Source: Peptostreptococcaceae bacterium
Lineage (GTDB): Bacteria; Bacillota; Clostridia; Peptostreptococcales; Acidaminobacteraceae
DNA: 64,000 bases
Assembly: GCA_027064135.1 (NCBI GenBank)
Contig: JAMOQG010000143.1
Coordinates: 1-64,000, forward strand
Direction of reading: 5' to 3'
The translations under genes and the position numbers were made by a program. This document shows, piece by piece, positions 30,096-41,594 of the stretch (position 1 is the stretch's first letter; every line of letters starts with the position of its first letter). Below the pieces are notes generated by a model, which was given only the letters and a program-made list of their open reading frames with translations, did no database searches and had not been told where the DNA came from.

Positions 30096-31901
30096 TTATA
30101 ATACTCTTGTTCTACCAGCGTAAACAATACCTTTTTCTGAGTCTAAAGTAACCAATGCTCCATCTTTTATAATTTCAGTTACATTACTAGCTCCAACTAT
30201 TGCAGGTATTCCAAGTGATACAGCTACAACAGCAGCATGAGAAGTATATCCGCCTTCTTCAACAATTAAACCAGCTGCATTTTCGATATACATCATAAGA
30301 TCTTTATCTGTAGCATTAGTTGCAATAATATCGCCTTTATTAAATTTATCTTTTGCATCTTGAGCACTTTTTATTACACATACATTTCCAGTAATAACCT
30401 CTTTTCCAAGTCCAGTTCCTTTAGTTAAAATATCTCCAATTAAATGAACTTTCATTAAGTTAGTTGCTCCAGCTACACCAACAGGTACTCCAGCTGTAAT
30501 TACTACTAAGTCGCCATGTTTTACATACTTAGCTTCTTTAGTTTTCTCTATTACCATATCAAATATTTCATCTGAAGTTTCAGCCTCATCAATTAGCACT
30601 GATTCAACGCCCCAAACTAAAGATAATTTTCTTCTTACAGCTTCACTAGGAGTACCTGCAACAATTACTGATTTTGGTCTTAATTTAGCAATTTTTCTAG
30701 CAGTAAATCCTGAAGCAGTAGCTGTCAATATTGCACTTGCTTCTAAGTCTAAAGCAGTGGTACAAGTTGCATGAGAAACAGCAAATGTAACTCCTGTTTC
30801 AACCGCTTTAGTAGCTCTATCTTTTAATAATTTTTTATAATCTATTGCATTTTCAGCGCATTTTGCAATCGAAACCATTGTTTTAACAGATTCAACAGGA
30901 TAATTACCCATTGCTGTCTCACCTGAAAGCATAATTGCATCTGTCCCATCAAAAATTGCATTTGCAACGTCTGTAGTTTCAGCTCTTGTTGGTCTTGGAT
31001 TTCTAATCATTGAATCAAGCATCTGAGTTGCAGTTACAACAGGCTTACCTTGAATATTACATTTTTCAATCATCATTTTTTGTGCAATTGGAACTTGCTC
31101 AATTGGAATTTCAACTCCTAAATCTCCTCTTGCAACCATAATTGCATCAGAAACCTCGATTATTTCATCTATATTGTCAACACCCTCTTGATTTTCTATT
31201 TTTGAAATAATATGAATATCATGAGCGTCATTATCTTCTAATACTTTTCTTATTTCTAAGACATCACTTGCTTTTCTAATAAATGAAGCAGCGATAAAAT
31301 CTATTCCATTTTCAATACCGAATATTATATCAGATTTATCTTTATCTGTAATAGCTGGTAAATTAATGCTAACTCCCGGCACATTTACACCTTTATAGTC
31401 TTTAACAGGACCATCATTTAATACTTTACATTTAATATCTTTATCATCAAGTTCAACCACTTCTAACCCAACTAAACCATCATCTATTAAAATTGTATCT
31501 CCTATAACAACGTCGTTAACTAAGTTTTTATACGATAAAGTACATCTTTCTTGATCACCTTCGATATCATCACTTGTAAAAGTAAAAAAATCTCCAGTTT
31601 TTAAATTAACAACATCTTCTTTAAATATTCCTGTTCTAATTTCAGGACCTTTTGTATCTAAAAGAAGAGCCACAGGCATATTTAATTCTTCTCTTACTTC
31701 TTTAATCATATTTAATTTCCCTAATTGTTCTTCATGTGAACCATGAGAAAAATTAAGTCTTGCAACATTTAAACCGCTTCTTACCAATTCCGCAAATATT
31801 TCTTTATCAGAACTTGCAGGTCCAATAGTACAAATTATCTTTGTTTTTTTCATTTCAATCTCCTTATAATCTTTAAATTCTTCCATTATAACATAATACA
31901 T
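30096..31901 (-). CDS. pyk: Pyruvate kinase with C-terminal PEP-utilising domain
   Basis: KTKIICTIGPASSDKE, MVARGDLGVEIP, C-terminal EEGGYTSHAAVVAVSLGIPAIVG. Confidence 0.95.
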   Translation of the reverse strand: MYYVIMEEFKDYKEIEMKKTKIICTIGPASSDKEIFAELVRSGLNVARLNFSHGSHEEQLGKLNMIKEVREELNMPVALLLDTKGPEIRTGIFKEDVVNLKTGDFFTFTSDDIEGDQERCTLSYKNLVNDVVIGDTILIDDGLVGLEVVELDDKDIKCKVLNDGPVKDYKGVNVPGVSINLPAITDKDKSDIIFGIENGIDFIAASFIRKASDVLEIRKVLEDNDAHDIHIISKIENQEGVDNIDEIIEVSDAIMVARGDLGVEIPIEQVPIAQKMMIEKCNIQGKPVVTATQMLDSMIRNPRPTRAETTDVANAIFDGTDAIMLSGETAMGNYPVESVKTMVSIAKCAENAIDYKKLLKDRATKAVETGVTFAVSHATCTTALDLEASAILTATASGFTARKIAKLRPKSVIVAGTPSEAVRRKLSLVWGVESVLIDEAETSDEIFDMVIEKTKEAKYVKHGDLVVITAGVPVGVAGATNLMKVHLIGDILTKGTGLGKEVITGNVCVIKSAQDAKDKFNKGDIIATNATDKDLMMYIENAAGLIVEEGGYTSHAAVVAVSLGIPAIVGASNVTEIIKDGALVTLDSEKGIVYAGRTRVL

Positions 31902-31942
31902 TTTTTAAAAAATAACACTGTAAGTTCCTATGAATTTTTAAA

Positions 31943-32902
31943 TTAAATAGCTAGGATTTGAGTTAATTTATACAAATCCTCATCTATTTCTCTAGGAATT
32001 TCTAAAGCTTCCTTAATATTCAAAGAAATAATTTTATTGCCTTTTATACCAACAACTTTTCCAGCATCACCATTAATTAACAAGTTAACAGCTTCAGCTC
32101 CAAATCTACTAGCTAAAACTCTATCATAAGGAGTTGGGGTTCCTCCTCTTTGTAGATATCCAATAACGCTAACTCTTGTTTTTGTTCCCGTTTTTAGTTC
32201 AAGCTCTTCTGCAAGCTCATACGGTTTTCCTACGCCTTCAGCAAGCAAAACAATACTAGACAATTTACCTCTATTTTTCCCTCTTATAATATTTTCTGAT
32301 ATTTCATCAATATCAAAATCAATTTCAGGAATTATTATACTTTCAGCACCACCTGATAATCCAGCATAAAGTGCAATATCTCCACAATTTCTACCCATTA
32401 CCTCAATAATATTTGTTCTGCCATGTGCTGTGGAAGTATCTCTTACATTACCAATTGCATTTACAACAGTCATTAATGCTGTAAAAAATCCAATTGTATA
32501 ATCAGTATAACCTAAATCATTATCAATTGTTGCAGGAATACCAATAGTAGGAATACCATTTTCACATAATTTTGCTGCTCCTCTAAAGGAACCATCACCA
32601 CCAATTACAACTAGACCATCAATTTTAAATGTTTTTAATACATTAATCGCTCTATTAAAACCTTTCTCAGTTTTAAATTCCAAAGATCTAGCAGATCTTA
32701 ATTTTGTTCCTCCTCTATGAATTATATCTCCAACAGAAGAAACATCCATATTAATAACGTCGCCTTCAATTAAACCTTGATACCCTCTTTTAATACCTAC
32801 AACTTCTAGTCCATTATAAATAGCTACTCTTACAACAGCTCTAATTGCCGCATTCATTCCAGGAGCGTCTCCTCCACTTGTTAAAACACCAATTTTTTTC
32901 AT
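31943..32902 (-). CDS. pfkA: 6-phosphofructokinase
   Basis: [44 protein letters not shown]. Confidence 0.95.
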   Translation of the reverse strand: MKKIGVLTSGGDAPGMNAAIRAVVRVAIYNGLEVVGIKRGYQGLIEGDVINMDVSSVGDIIHRGGTKLRSARSLEFKTEKGFNRAINVLKTFKIDGLVVIGGDGSFRGAAKLCENGIPTIGIPATIDNDLGYTDYTIGFFTALMTVVNAIGNVRDTSTAHGRTNIIEVMGRNCGDIALYAGLSGGAESIIIPEIDFDIDEISENIIRGKNRGKLSSIVLLAEGVGKPYELAEELELKTGTKTRVSVIGYLQRGGTPTPYDRVLASRFGAEAVNLLINGDAGKVVGIKGNKIISLNIKEALEIPREIDEDLYKLTQILAI

Positions 32903-32933
32903 ATTATCACTCCAATTATAAACTGCACATACT

Positions 32934-32962
32934 ATATTAAACTATTTTTACAAAACATTCAA
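32934..32962 (-). promoter_or_regulatory. Promoter of pfkA-pyk
   Basis: TTGAAT - 17 bp - TAATAT. Confidence 0.55.
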
Positions 32963-32996
32963 TAATTTTAATCGACTACTTAAAAATATCCTTGAC

Positions 32997-35900
32997 TTAA
33001 CAATATTTTACAGAATTTTCACCAGTAATTTTCTCTAAATCAATTTTTAGTTTTTCAGAATAAGCAACTAAAAAATTACCATCAAGTTCAAGCTTCTCTT
33101 TTTTACTTTCCAAATATATTACAACTTTTTTCTCGCCTTTACTAGCATTTAATACCCTCTTTATAAGTTTTATATCATCAATTTTGTAATTTTTTATTTT
33201 AATATAAAGTTTTTTATTATTTTCGTTCATTTTCTCAATTAAACTATCATTTATTTTCTCAATTTTCAAAGCAATTATTTTAGGAACTTCAGTTTCATCA
33301 TAACTAATTTTTCCTCTTACAATAATTGGATTGCCAACTTTTAAAATATTCTTATTACTATAATAAACTTTAGGAAAAACAATTATTTCTTGCTCATTAT
33401 AAATATCCTCAATTGTTAAAAAAGCCATTTCATTCGAATTTTTTGTTACTTTTAAATTCATTTTAGAAATCATGCCAATTAAAACAGTTTGCTTAGAATC
33501 ATATTTTTCTTCTTGATTCTTAACTTTTTCAATAAACTCATTAATGTTCTGAATTTTTAAATTTTCAAACTTTTTTCTCCATTTGCTAAAAGGATGATTA
33601 CTTAAATATATTCCAAGTACTTCTTTTTCAAATTGTAAAAGAATATCATCATTTAATTCGTTAATATTGGGAATATCATAATTAATTATTGAATCATTTC
33701 CAATCGAATTATTTCCTTCAAAAAGTGAAACTTGTCCTCTTACATTTTTTCTTGAATTTGTATGAACACTTGAAACAACTCTATCAAATATTGCTAAAAG
33801 TTGTGATCTATATAAATTAAATCCATCAAAAGCACCTGATTTTATTAAGCTTTCAATATCGCGTTTATTTAACTCAGAAGATTCAATCCTTTCGCAAAAT
33901 TCTACAAATCCATTAAATAGTTTATTTTTCCTTTTGCTTTCAATTTCTTTTATAATTCCAGTTCCAACATTTTTTATTGCGAGTAATCCATATCTAATAT
34001 TGCCATTTTCAACTGCAAAATTTTTATATGATTTATTTATATTTGGACTTAAAAGTTCAATTCCAAGATCTTTTGAATTTTGAATATAAAGTGATAATTT
34101 TGAGTGATTTCCCAATACACTTGTCATTAATGCCGCCATAAATTCAACAGTATAATGTGTTTTTAAATATGCTGTCTGGTATGCAATAACAGCATATCCA
34201 GCTGCATGAGATTTATTAAATGCATACTTTGCAAAATCGACCATATCATCAAATATTATATTTGCAATTTCCTTATTTACGCCTCTTCTTATGCAACCTT
34301 CAACTATTACTCTTCCATTTAAATCAACTTGCCCATATATAAATATTTCACGTTCTTTTTTCATTACTTCAATTTTTTTCTTACCCATCATACGTCTTAC
34401 CAAATCACTTCGTCCATATGAATAACCAGCAAGTTTCCTAACTATTTCCATTACTTGTTCTTGATACACCAATATTCCATATGTTACTTCTAAAATTGGT
34501 TTCAATAAAGGATGAAGGTAAGTAATATTTTCAGGATTATTTTTATTTTTTATATATATTGGAATTGATTCCATTGGCCCTGGTCGATAAAGTGAAAGAC
34601 CTGCTATAATATCCTCAATATTTTTAGGCTTCAATTGTTTCATAAACTTCTGCATTCCAGATGATTCCAATTGAAAAACCCCAAGAGTATCTCCTTTTGA
34701 AATTAATTCATATGTTTTAGCATCTTCTATATCAATGTCCTCAATAACAATTGTTTTATTTAAATTTTTTTCAATAAGTAAAATTGAATTCTTTATTATA
34801 GTTAAAGTCCTAAGTCCTAAAAAATCCATTTTTAATAAACCAAGTTCTTCAAGTAATGTCATATCATATTGTGTTGTAATACTATGGTCTTGCATATACA
34901 AAGGCACATAACTATCAACAGATTTTTTTGAAATCACAACACCAGCTGCATGTGTTGAAGCATGTCTTGGCACTCCCTCAAGTCTTTTAGCAAATTTAAT
35001 AAGTGTTTTTATTTCATCATCTTGCCGAACTAATTTTTTCAATTCTATATTATTTTTTAATTCCTCTGTTAAAGTATTCATTCTATTTATTGTTTTTGCT
35101 ACTTTATCAACTTTTGAATAAGTAATATTTAAAACTCTTCCAACATCTCTTACAGCAGCTCGAGCTGCCATTGTACCAAATGTAATAATTTGTGAAACAT
35201 TGTCAATTCCATATTTATCAATTACATAATCAATAACTTCATGTCTTCTTGTATCTTCAAAATCAATATCAATATCAGGCATTGTAATTCTTTCAGGATT
35301 GAGAAATCTTTCAAAAATCAATCCATATTTTATTGGATCAACATCAGTGATTTTTAAAGAATATGCAACTAAAGAACCACCCGCACTACCTCTACCTGGC
35401 CCTACATAAATTCCTTTTTCTTTAGCAACTTTTATAAAATCCCATACAATTAAAAAATAATCTTCAAAACCCATTTGTTTTATAACATTAAGTTCATTTT
35501 GAAGTCTTAATTTCAATTTTTCATCTATTATTTCATATCGTTCCTTAAGTCCATCAACACAAAGCGCTTTTAAGTATTCATAACTTGTAAGATCAGATTC
35601 TATTTTATAAACAGGTAAATGCATTTTTGAAAAATCAAAATCATAATTACATTTGTTTGCAATTTCAACCGTATTATCTAAACAGTTTTCAACATTTTCA
35701 AATATTTCATACATTTCATCATAACTTTTTAAATAAAATTCATTTGATGGAAATTTCATTCTATCAGTTTCTTCCATAATTTTTCCGGTTTGTATACATA
35801 ATAATGCATCATGAATTATACTATCCTCTTTATTTAAATAATGTACATCATTAGTAGCTACTAATTTAACATTTATTTCTTTAGAGAGTTTAATTAATCC

Positions 35901-36485
35901 ACGATTTACTTTTTTTTGTCTTTCAATATTGTGGTCTTGCATTTCTAAATAAAAATCATCTTTAAATATTCTTTTAAAATTTAAAGCTATTTCTTTAGCT
36001 TTCTTATAATTATCATTTAATATTTCTTTCTGAATTTCTCCAGCTAAACAACCGCTTAATACAACAAGTCCTTCAGAATATTTTTCAATTATTTCGTAAT
36101 CAACTCTCGGTTTATAATAAAAACCTTCTTTATAACTTATAGAAACAAGTTTAATTAAATTTTGATATCCAATATCATTTTTTACAAGCATAATTAAATG
36201 ACCAATAGATTTATCCCTTGCAGCATTTTTATCTGAAAGTTTTCTTTGGGCAGTATATAACTCACAACCAATAATTGGCTTAATATTATTTTTTTTTGCT
36301 AATTTATAAAATTTCACTACACCAAACATAGATCCATGATCTGTAATTGCTACTGCATCCATATTTAAATCTTTTACTTTTTGAAATACTTCATTTAATT
36401 TTACAAAGCCATCAAGAAGACTATACTCTGTATGTAAATGAAGATGGATAAATTTTTTACTTAACATATTCACTCCACAATTCAT
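32997..36485 (-). CDS. dnaE: DNA polymerase III subunit alpha (DnaE)
   Basis: PHP domain FIHLHLHTEYSLLDG, GPGRGSAGGSLVAY, PDIDIDFED; true start may be the internal MLSKK. Confidence 0.95.
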   Translation of the reverse strand: MNCGVNMLSKKFIHLHLHTEYSLLDGFVKLNEVFQKVKDLNMDAVAITDHGSMFGVVKFYKLAKKNNIKPIIGCELYTAQRKLSDKNAARDKSIGHLIMLVKNDIGYQNLIKLVSISYKEGFYYKPRVDYEIIEKYSEGLVVLSGCLAGEIQKEILNDNYKKAKEIALNFKRIFKDDFYLEMQDHNIERQKKVNRGLIKLSKEINVKLVATNDVHYLNKEDSIIHDALLCIQTGKIMEETDRMKFPSNEFYLKSYDEMYEIFENVENCLDNTVEIANKCNYDFDFSKMHLPVYKIESDLTSYEYLKALCVDGLKERYEIIDEKLKLRLQNELNVIKQMGFEDYFLIVWDFIKVAKEKGIYVGPGRGSAGGSLVAYSLKITDVDPIKYGLIFERFLNPERITMPDIDIDFEDTRRHEVIDYVIDKYGIDNVSQIITFGTMAARAAVRDVGRVLNITYSKVDKVAKTINRMNTLTEELKNNIELKKLVRQDDEIKTLIKFAKRLEGVPRHASTHAAGVVISKKSVDSYVPLYMQDHSITTQYDMTLLEELGLLKMDFLGLRTLTIIKNSILLIEKNLNKTIVIEDIDIEDAKTYELISKGDTLGVFQLESSGMQKFMKQLKPKNIEDIIAGLSLYRPGPMESIPIYIKNKNNPENITYLHPLLKPILEVTYGILVYQEQVMEIVRKLAGYSYGRSDLVRRMMGKKKIEVMKKEREIFIYGQVDLNGRVIVEGCIRRGVNKEIANIIFDDMVDFAKYAFNKSHAAGYAVIAYQTAYLKTHYTVEFMAALMTSVLGNHSKLSLYIQNSKDLGIELLSPNINKSYKNFAVENGNIRYGLLAIKNVGTGIIKEIESKRKNKLFNGFVEFCERIESSELNKRDIESLIKSGAFDGFNLYRSQLLAIFDRVVSSVHTNSRKNVRGQVSLFEGNNSIGNDSIINYDIPNINELNDDILLQFEKEVLGIYLSNHPFSKWRKKFENLKIQNINEFIEKVKNQEEKYDSKQTVLIGMISKMNLKVTKNSNEMAFLTIEDIYNEQEIIVFPKVYYSNKNILKVGNPIIVRGKISYDETEVPKIIALKIEKINDSLIEKMNENNKKLYIKIKNYKIDDIKLIKRVLNASKGEKKVVIYLESKKEKLELDGNFLVAYSEKLKIDLEKITGENSVKYC

Positions 36486-37674
36486 AAATTATATTTTTAA
36501 CATCACTATTTATCTCAGGTATATAATAATCAACTAATTCATCATATTTAATTGAAGTATATTTTACTTTTACACTTTTAATAAATTGTAATTCAATACT
36601 TGGCATACTTTTAAAATCAACAATTGGAAGTTTATTAAGTTTTGTATTTCCATATATAACACCTTGAGTTTTACCACTAATAATATCGTTTAAAACAACA
36701 AGCGAAGCAGATTTATTATTTGATTTATTTAACACAGCAAAATAATCAACATCACCTGTAGTACCTTCATCAATAACAAAAGTATTACACCCTTTAGGAA
36801 ATATTGAATCAGCAATGTTTTCAGCAACTCTATTGTAGTCCATTGACATTGAGAATAAAAGTTTATTTTCACTTAAAAGTTTATCCATATCATCATCTGA
36901 TTCTGGATATGATTCGCCCTTATTATATAAATATGGATCAAGTTCAATAAGATAATCAATTCCTGGTTTTACATATTCATAAATAGTATCCTTATCAATA
37001 TCTATTTGATTTAGTTCTTCAAAATCAACTTTTGACAAGATAGCTGATAAAATAAACGCCATTCCAGTTTTAGTCTTTGGATCTGGATAAGTTATCATGC
37101 CTTTATTTTTTTTTGCAATTTCTAATAATTCATCATATGTTACTGGCGTTTCATATAATATATCCTCATTATTAATGAAAACTAATTGATCTTTAAAAAT
37201 AGGAACTTCATAATTATCAATTTTAATTCCTTGATCATATTCTGAAATATATTCTTTGTTTTTCAAATTTGTATAATAATTAGGAAGTTTAATTAAAACA
37301 TCAGGATATAAATACTCATTTTCTTTTAATTCTTTAAATCCATAATCAGATAAATATATTAAATCATATTCTGATTCTTCATCATTTTCCTTTAATTCAA
37401 ACAATAATTCACTTATTTCAGAAAATTTCATATAAGTAAACCGCATTTCAATATTATATTTAATTTTAATATCTTTCCTAAAATCATTTTTAAGCCAGTC
37501 AACAATTTCTTTATCATCAGAATAATATAATACATTCAAAATTGTATTATCCGCACTCTCAACTATTGTTTCCCATTGCTTAGAAGTTATTTCCGGATTC
37601 GGAACCACTTCATTACTAGTAGAGCATCCTGTTAACAAAAGCATAAAAACAACAGCAATTATTATTTTTTTCAT
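36457..37674 (-). CDS. Extracellular solute-binding lipoprotein
   Basis: Lipobox LLLTGCS; SBP-like fold pattern; no transporter genes adjacent. Confidence 0.65.
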   Translation of the reverse strand: MKKIIIAVVFMLLLTGCSTSNEVVPNPEITSKQWETIVESADNTILNVLYYSDDKEIVDWLKNDFRKDIKIKYNIEMRFTYMKFSEISELLFELKENDEESEYDLIYLSDYGFKELKENEYLYPDVLIKLPNYYTNLKNKEYISEYDQGIKIDNYEVPIFKDQLVFINNEDILYETPVTYDELLEIAKKNKGMITYPDPKTKTGMAFILSAILSKVDFEELNQIDIDKDTIYEYVKPGIDYLIELDPYLYNKGESYPESDDDMDKLLSENKLLFSMSMDYNRVAENIADSIFPKGCNTFVIDEGTTGDVDYFAVLNKSNNKSASLVVLNDIISGKTQGVIYGNTKLNKLPIVDFKSMPSIELQFIKSVKVKYTSIKYDELVDYYIPEINSDVKNIIYELWSEYVK

Positions 37675-37685
37675 AATATTCCCCT

Positions 37686-38789
37686 CTACAGTTTAAGATA
37701 ATTAATGTCATATATTTCGGTATCACATTTAGACAAATCTAAAAGTTTTCTCTGATTAATTTTTTCCATTTTGTTAGTATGAGTTAATCTTACTCTAGGT
37801 TCAAATCCATCTTCTTTTTCAACCACTCCAAAATACCCATTATTTAAAATAACATTAGTTCCATTTGGATAATGTCCAACAATTTTAATGAAATTTTTAA
37901 TAATATATTTATCAAATTTAGTATTAACATTGGCTATTAATATCTTTGTTGCGTCATATCTAGATAATTTTTTTCTATAATGTCTATTTGATAAAAGCGC
38001 ATCATATACATCACAAACTGCACATAATTTCGCTGACAATGGAATTTCAGAACTTTTTAACCCTTTTGGATATCCTGAACCATCTATGTTTTCATGATGA
38101 TATAAAACTGCATCTAAAGTTTCCTGTTGAATCTCTGAAGTTTTTGATAATATATCATAACCAAATTCTACATGTTTTTGAACCATTTCATACTCTTCAT
38201 CAGTTAATTTTCCCTTTTTAGTTAATAATTCATTTGGAACTTTCTCATAACCAATATCATGAATAATAATACCCATTGCAATTTTTCGAATCAAATCTCT
38301 GTTTAATCCTAAAACCATACAAGTTCCAACCGCTAATACCGTTGAATTTATAGCATGTTCAAAATAATACTCGCTTAATGATTTTAAATTATCAAGATTT
38401 AAAATTATCGCATCCATATCTAGAATTTCAACAAATATTTCATCAATTACTTGTTTGTATTTTTCAAGATTAATTGTACTATCATAGATAATATCGTTAA
38501 TAATTTCCTTTGTTATTTTTTTCGTTTTCTCTGTACTTTCATAGAATCTGTTTTCTGCTGGATCTTTCTCTGTTTCAAATAATTCAACAACTTTTTCTTT
38601 TATATGAACATAGTCAATACCAACATTTTCTATTTTAGTAATCATTCTTTTGCTTAATTTAGTATCAGCAACAAGTAATTCATTACCATTTTCATCAAAT
38701 ATTGCTTTAGCAAGTATTTGGCCTTCAATTAAATCAGTTACTGATTTAATTACAATTCCCATACATTTCCCCCTTTTATTACATGTCAA
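37686..38789 (-). CDS. HD-GYP domain protein (putative c-di-GMP phosphodiesterase)
   Basis: IIHDIGYEKVPNELL, YHHENIDGSGYPKGLKSSEIPL. Confidence 0.9.
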   Translation of the reverse strand: MTCNKRGKCMGIVIKSVTDLIEGQILAKAIFDENGNELLVADTKLSKRMITKIENVGIDYVHIKEKVVELFETEKDPAENRFYESTEKTKKITKEIINDIIYDSTINLEKYKQVIDEIFVEILDMDAIILNLDNLKSLSEYYFEHAINSTVLAVGTCMVLGLNRDLIRKIAMGIIIHDIGYEKVPNELLTKKGKLTDEEYEMVQKHVEFGYDILSKTSEIQQETLDAVLYHHENIDGSGYPKGLKSSEIPLSAKLCAVCDVYDALLSNRHYRKKLSRYDATKILIANVNTKFDKYIIKNFIKIVGHYPNGTNVILNNGYFGVVEKEDGFEPRVRLTHTNKMEKINQRKLLDLSKCDTEIYDINYLKL

Positions 38790-39042
38790 TTAAGTCTTCT
38801 TCAAGCAATTTTTTTATTGCAACAAGCGCCTCGTTTTCATCATTTCCACTAATTGCAACATCAATTTCATCACCTTTTTTAATTCCTATTGATAATAATC
38901 CCATAATGCTTTTACCATCAAAAGTACAATCTTCAATCGTTACAATAATTTCTGATTCAAATTTATTTGTAATTTCAACAAATTTTGCTGCAGCTCTTGC
39001 ATGTAATCCTAGCTCGTTTTTAATAACAAATGTTTCTTTCAT
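38779..39042 (-). CDS. HPr family phosphocarrier protein
   Basis: NELGLHARAAAKFVEI, KSIMGLLSIGIKKGD. Confidence 0.92.
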   Translation of the reverse strand: MKETFVIKNELGLHARAAAKFVEITNKFESEIIVTIEDCTFDGKSIMGLLSIGIKKGDEIDVAISGNDENEALVAIKKLLEEDLIDM

Positions 39043-39043
39043 T

Positions 39044-39985
39044 TTATTCCCCCTTATTAATCTTTTCGGATATTTTCTCTATTTTCTTTAATTTATAATT
39101 CACACTTGATTTTGAGATATCTCCATTATAAAGCTTTACAAGTTCAACAAGACTACATTCTTGATTTGCGAGTCTTAAAAGTGCAAGCTCTTGCAATTCA
39201 GTATCAAGATAATCTAAACCTTTTTTACTCATAATATTTTCAATTGCTTCTACTTGCCTATATGCTGCATTTACAGTTTTAGTTAGATTCGCAGTTTCGC
39301 AATTTACAAGTCTATTAACGTTATTCCTAACCTGTTTCAAAGTTCTTGCATTTTCGAATTCAAATAATGACTTATGAGCACCAATTACATTTAAAAATGT
39401 AACAATATGGTCGCCTTCTTTCATGTAAATCACAAAATTTCTTTTTCGAGAAATCATTTTACTTTTTAATTCAAATTCATTTAAAAGATTAATAATACTT
39501 TCTCCAAAGATTTCATTATGCACATTTAATTCTAAATGATATTCTTTTTTAGGATTATTTACTGAGCCTCCACCTAAAAATATTCCTCTCAAATATGCTT
39601 TCTTAGCATCAACCGATTCAACAAGGTTTGAATTAATTGTATTTGTAATCTGATAGAAACCTTTCGCATTTGTTAGAATATGAAGATCACCCAATATTTT
39701 TGTAGAATTATTAATACTTATTAAATATATGTTTTTTTTATTCTTTCTAAAATTTTTTTTAGTTTGAATTTCAACATTAACATTAAAACATTTTTTAACT
39801 AAAGTAAAAATCAACCTAGCAATTGCAGCGTTCTCAGATTTTATAGAGAGATTCGTTTTATTTCCTCCTAAAATGTGTATTTGGCCATTAGTTCTAACTA
39901 TTGCAGAAAGTTCGGCTTTTTGACATTCTAAGCTTTCAGATTTAATTCTACATAAATTTTTTTTCATTTCTGATGCAAACGACAT
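39044..39985 (-). CDS. whiA: DNA-binding protein WhiA
   Basis: SFASEMKKNLCRI, LRGIFLGGGSVNNPKKEYHLE, C-terminal HTH. Confidence 0.95.
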   Translation of the reverse strand: MSFASEMKKNLCRIKSESLECQKAELSAIVRTNGQIHILGGNKTNLSIKSENAAIARLIFTLVKKCFNVNVEIQTKKNFRKNKKNIYLISINNSTKILGDLHILTNAKGFYQITNTINSNLVESVDAKKAYLRGIFLGGGSVNNPKKEYHLELNVHNEIFGESIINLLNEFELKSKMISRKRNFVIYMKEGDHIVTFLNVIGAHKSLFEFENARTLKQVRNNVNRLVNCETANLTKTVNAAYRQVEAIENIMSKKGLDYLDTELQELALLRLANQECSLVELVKLYNGDISKSSVNYKLKKIEKISEKINKGE

Positions 39986-40027
39986 TTTATCACCTTTTCA
40001 TATATATTACCTTCTACATTATATACA

Positions 40028-40063
40028 AAAAAATAAGAAATTCCTATTGTTTTAGGAATTTCT
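40028..40063 (-). terminator. Terminator of tryptophanase gene
   Basis: AAAGAAATTCCTAAAACAATAGGAATTTCTT then T-run on minus strand. Confidence 0.8.
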
Positions 40064-40083
40064 TTAAAATTTTATAGAATTCT

Positions 40084-41463
40084 CTATTTTAACGGCTCAA
40101 GTTTTGCAGTGAAATGTCTTAATACTTTAGGTTCCCAAGTAATTCTATAACCCTTCATTTCTGAAGCACGTTTTTTAATTTCTTTTAAAGCTTCAACAAT
40201 TACATCAAAATGTGCCTGAGTATAAACACGTCTTGGAACAGCAAGTCTTGTGAACTCCATTTTTGATTCAAGCTGTTCACCAGTTTCAGGATCAACTCCT
40301 AATAGATAAGAACCAATATCACAGCATCTTACTCCAGCTTCCAAATACATTTCACAAGCCAATGCTTGACCAGGGAATTCATAATATGGAATATGAGGTA
40401 ATAATGCTTTAGCATCTAAAAATACAGCATGTCCTCCAACAGGATACTGAAATGGTATACCTGCTTCTTTTAATTTATCTCCTAGATACTCGATTTGACC
40501 TATTCTATAATAAAGATAATCTTCATTAATCCCTTCTTTCAAACCAATTGCCAATGCAGATAAATCTCTACCAGCAAGCCCGCCATACGTAACGAAACCT
40601 TCATAAGGAATAGTCATACCTTTTACAGCTTTAAATAATTCTTCATCATCTTTAACCCCAATTGCACCCCCCATATTTACAATTGCATCTTTTTTAGCAC
40701 TCATCGTGAATGCATCTGCATAACTAAATGTTTCTTTAACAATTTCAGAAATCGATTTGTTCTCATATCCTTTTTCTCTTTGTTTTACAAAATATGAATT
40801 TTCAGCATATCTTGCAGCATCTATAATTACTTTTAATCCATTTGCTTTTGCAATTTCACTTGCTGCTTTTACATTTGCAACTGATACAGGTTGTCCACCC
40901 GCACTATTATTTGTAAGAGTCATTACTACTGCATCGATATTCTCTTTTCCAACTTCTTCAATAAATTCTTTCATTTTTTCTAAATCCATATTACCTTTAA
41001 AATCAGCATATGTTTTAGTATCAAGTGCTTCAGGACAAACTAAATCCATAGCCTTACCACCTGCAAGTTCAACATGAGCGCGAGTTGTATCAAAAAACAT
41101 ATTTGAAATTACATAATGACCTTTTTTAACAATTAATGGAAAAAGTACTTTTTCAGCACCACGCCCTTGATGAACTGGTTGTACAAATTTATAATCAAAT
41201 ATTTCATGTACTGCATCTTCTAATTCAAAGAATCCTCTTGCTCCTGCATAAGCTTCGTCACCAGTCATCATACCTGCCCATTGCTTATCACTCATTGCAC
41301 CAGTACCACTATCAGTTAACATATCGATATACACATCACCTGAGTTAAGAGCAAAAACATTATAATTAGCTTTTTTCAATAACTCTTCTCTTTCTTCTCT
41401 TGTTGTCATTTTAATTGTTTCTACCATCTTAATTTTAAACGGTTCAGCCACATATTTCTTCAT
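40084..41463 (-). CDS. tnaA: Tryptophanase (beta-eliminating PLP lyase)
   Basis: [64 protein letters not shown] (Ile where tyrosine phenol-lyase has the tyrosine-specific Arg). Confidence 0.85.
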   Translation of the reverse strand: MKKYVAEPFKIKMVETIKMTTREEREELLKKANYNVFALNSGDVYIDMLTDSGTGAMSDKQWAGMMTGDEAYAGARGFFELEDAVHEIFDYKFVQPVHQGRGAEKVLFPLIVKKGHYVISNMFFDTTRAHVELAGGKAMDLVCPEALDTKTYADFKGNMDLEKMKEFIEEVGKENIDAVVMTLTNNSAGGQPVSVANVKAASEIAKANGLKVIIDAARYAENSYFVKQREKGYENKSISEIVKETFSYADAFTMSAKKDAIVNMGGAIGVKDDEELFKAVKGMTIPYEGFVTYGGLAGRDLSALAIGLKEGINEDYLYYRIGQIEYLGDKLKEAGIPFQYPVGGHAVFLDAKALLPHIPYYEFPGQALACEMYLEAGVRCCDIGSYLLGVDPETGEQLESKMEFTRLAVPRRVYTQAHFDVIVEALKEIKKRASEMKGYRITWEPKVLRHFTAKLEPLK

Positions 41464-41491
41464 TTTTTTCCTCCCAATCTACTGTTTCTCT

Positions 41492-41520
41492 ATTATATAT
41501 ACCATATCATTTAAAGTCAC
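41492..41520 (-). promoter_or_regulatory. Promoter of tryptophanase
   Basis: GTGACT - 17 bp - TATAAT. Confidence 0.65.
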
Positions 41521-41541
41521 GACTGTATAGAGTCTTTAAAT
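41509..41541. promoter_or_regulatory. Candidate operator dyad between divergent tnaA and regulator genes
   Basis: ATTTAAAG (41509-41516) and CTTTAAAT (41534-41541) inverted arms, inner GACT/AGTC. Confidence 0.45.
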
Positions 41542-41594
41542 TGACTTTTATTATTTTTTAATATAAACTTTAAACATATTAAGGAAGTGATAAA

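Noticed and set aside
38779-39042. HPr with HARAA instead of HARPA at the phospho-histidine
   Set aside because: Noted, but alanine at this position occurs in HPr-family proteins; not strong enough for a finding without alignment.
40084-41463. Tyrosine phenol-lyase as alternative to tryptophanase
   Set aside because: The N-terminal [10 protein letters not shown] resembles TPL, but [19 protein letters not shown] and the C-terminus fit tryptophanase; the TPL-specific Arg is replaced by Ile.
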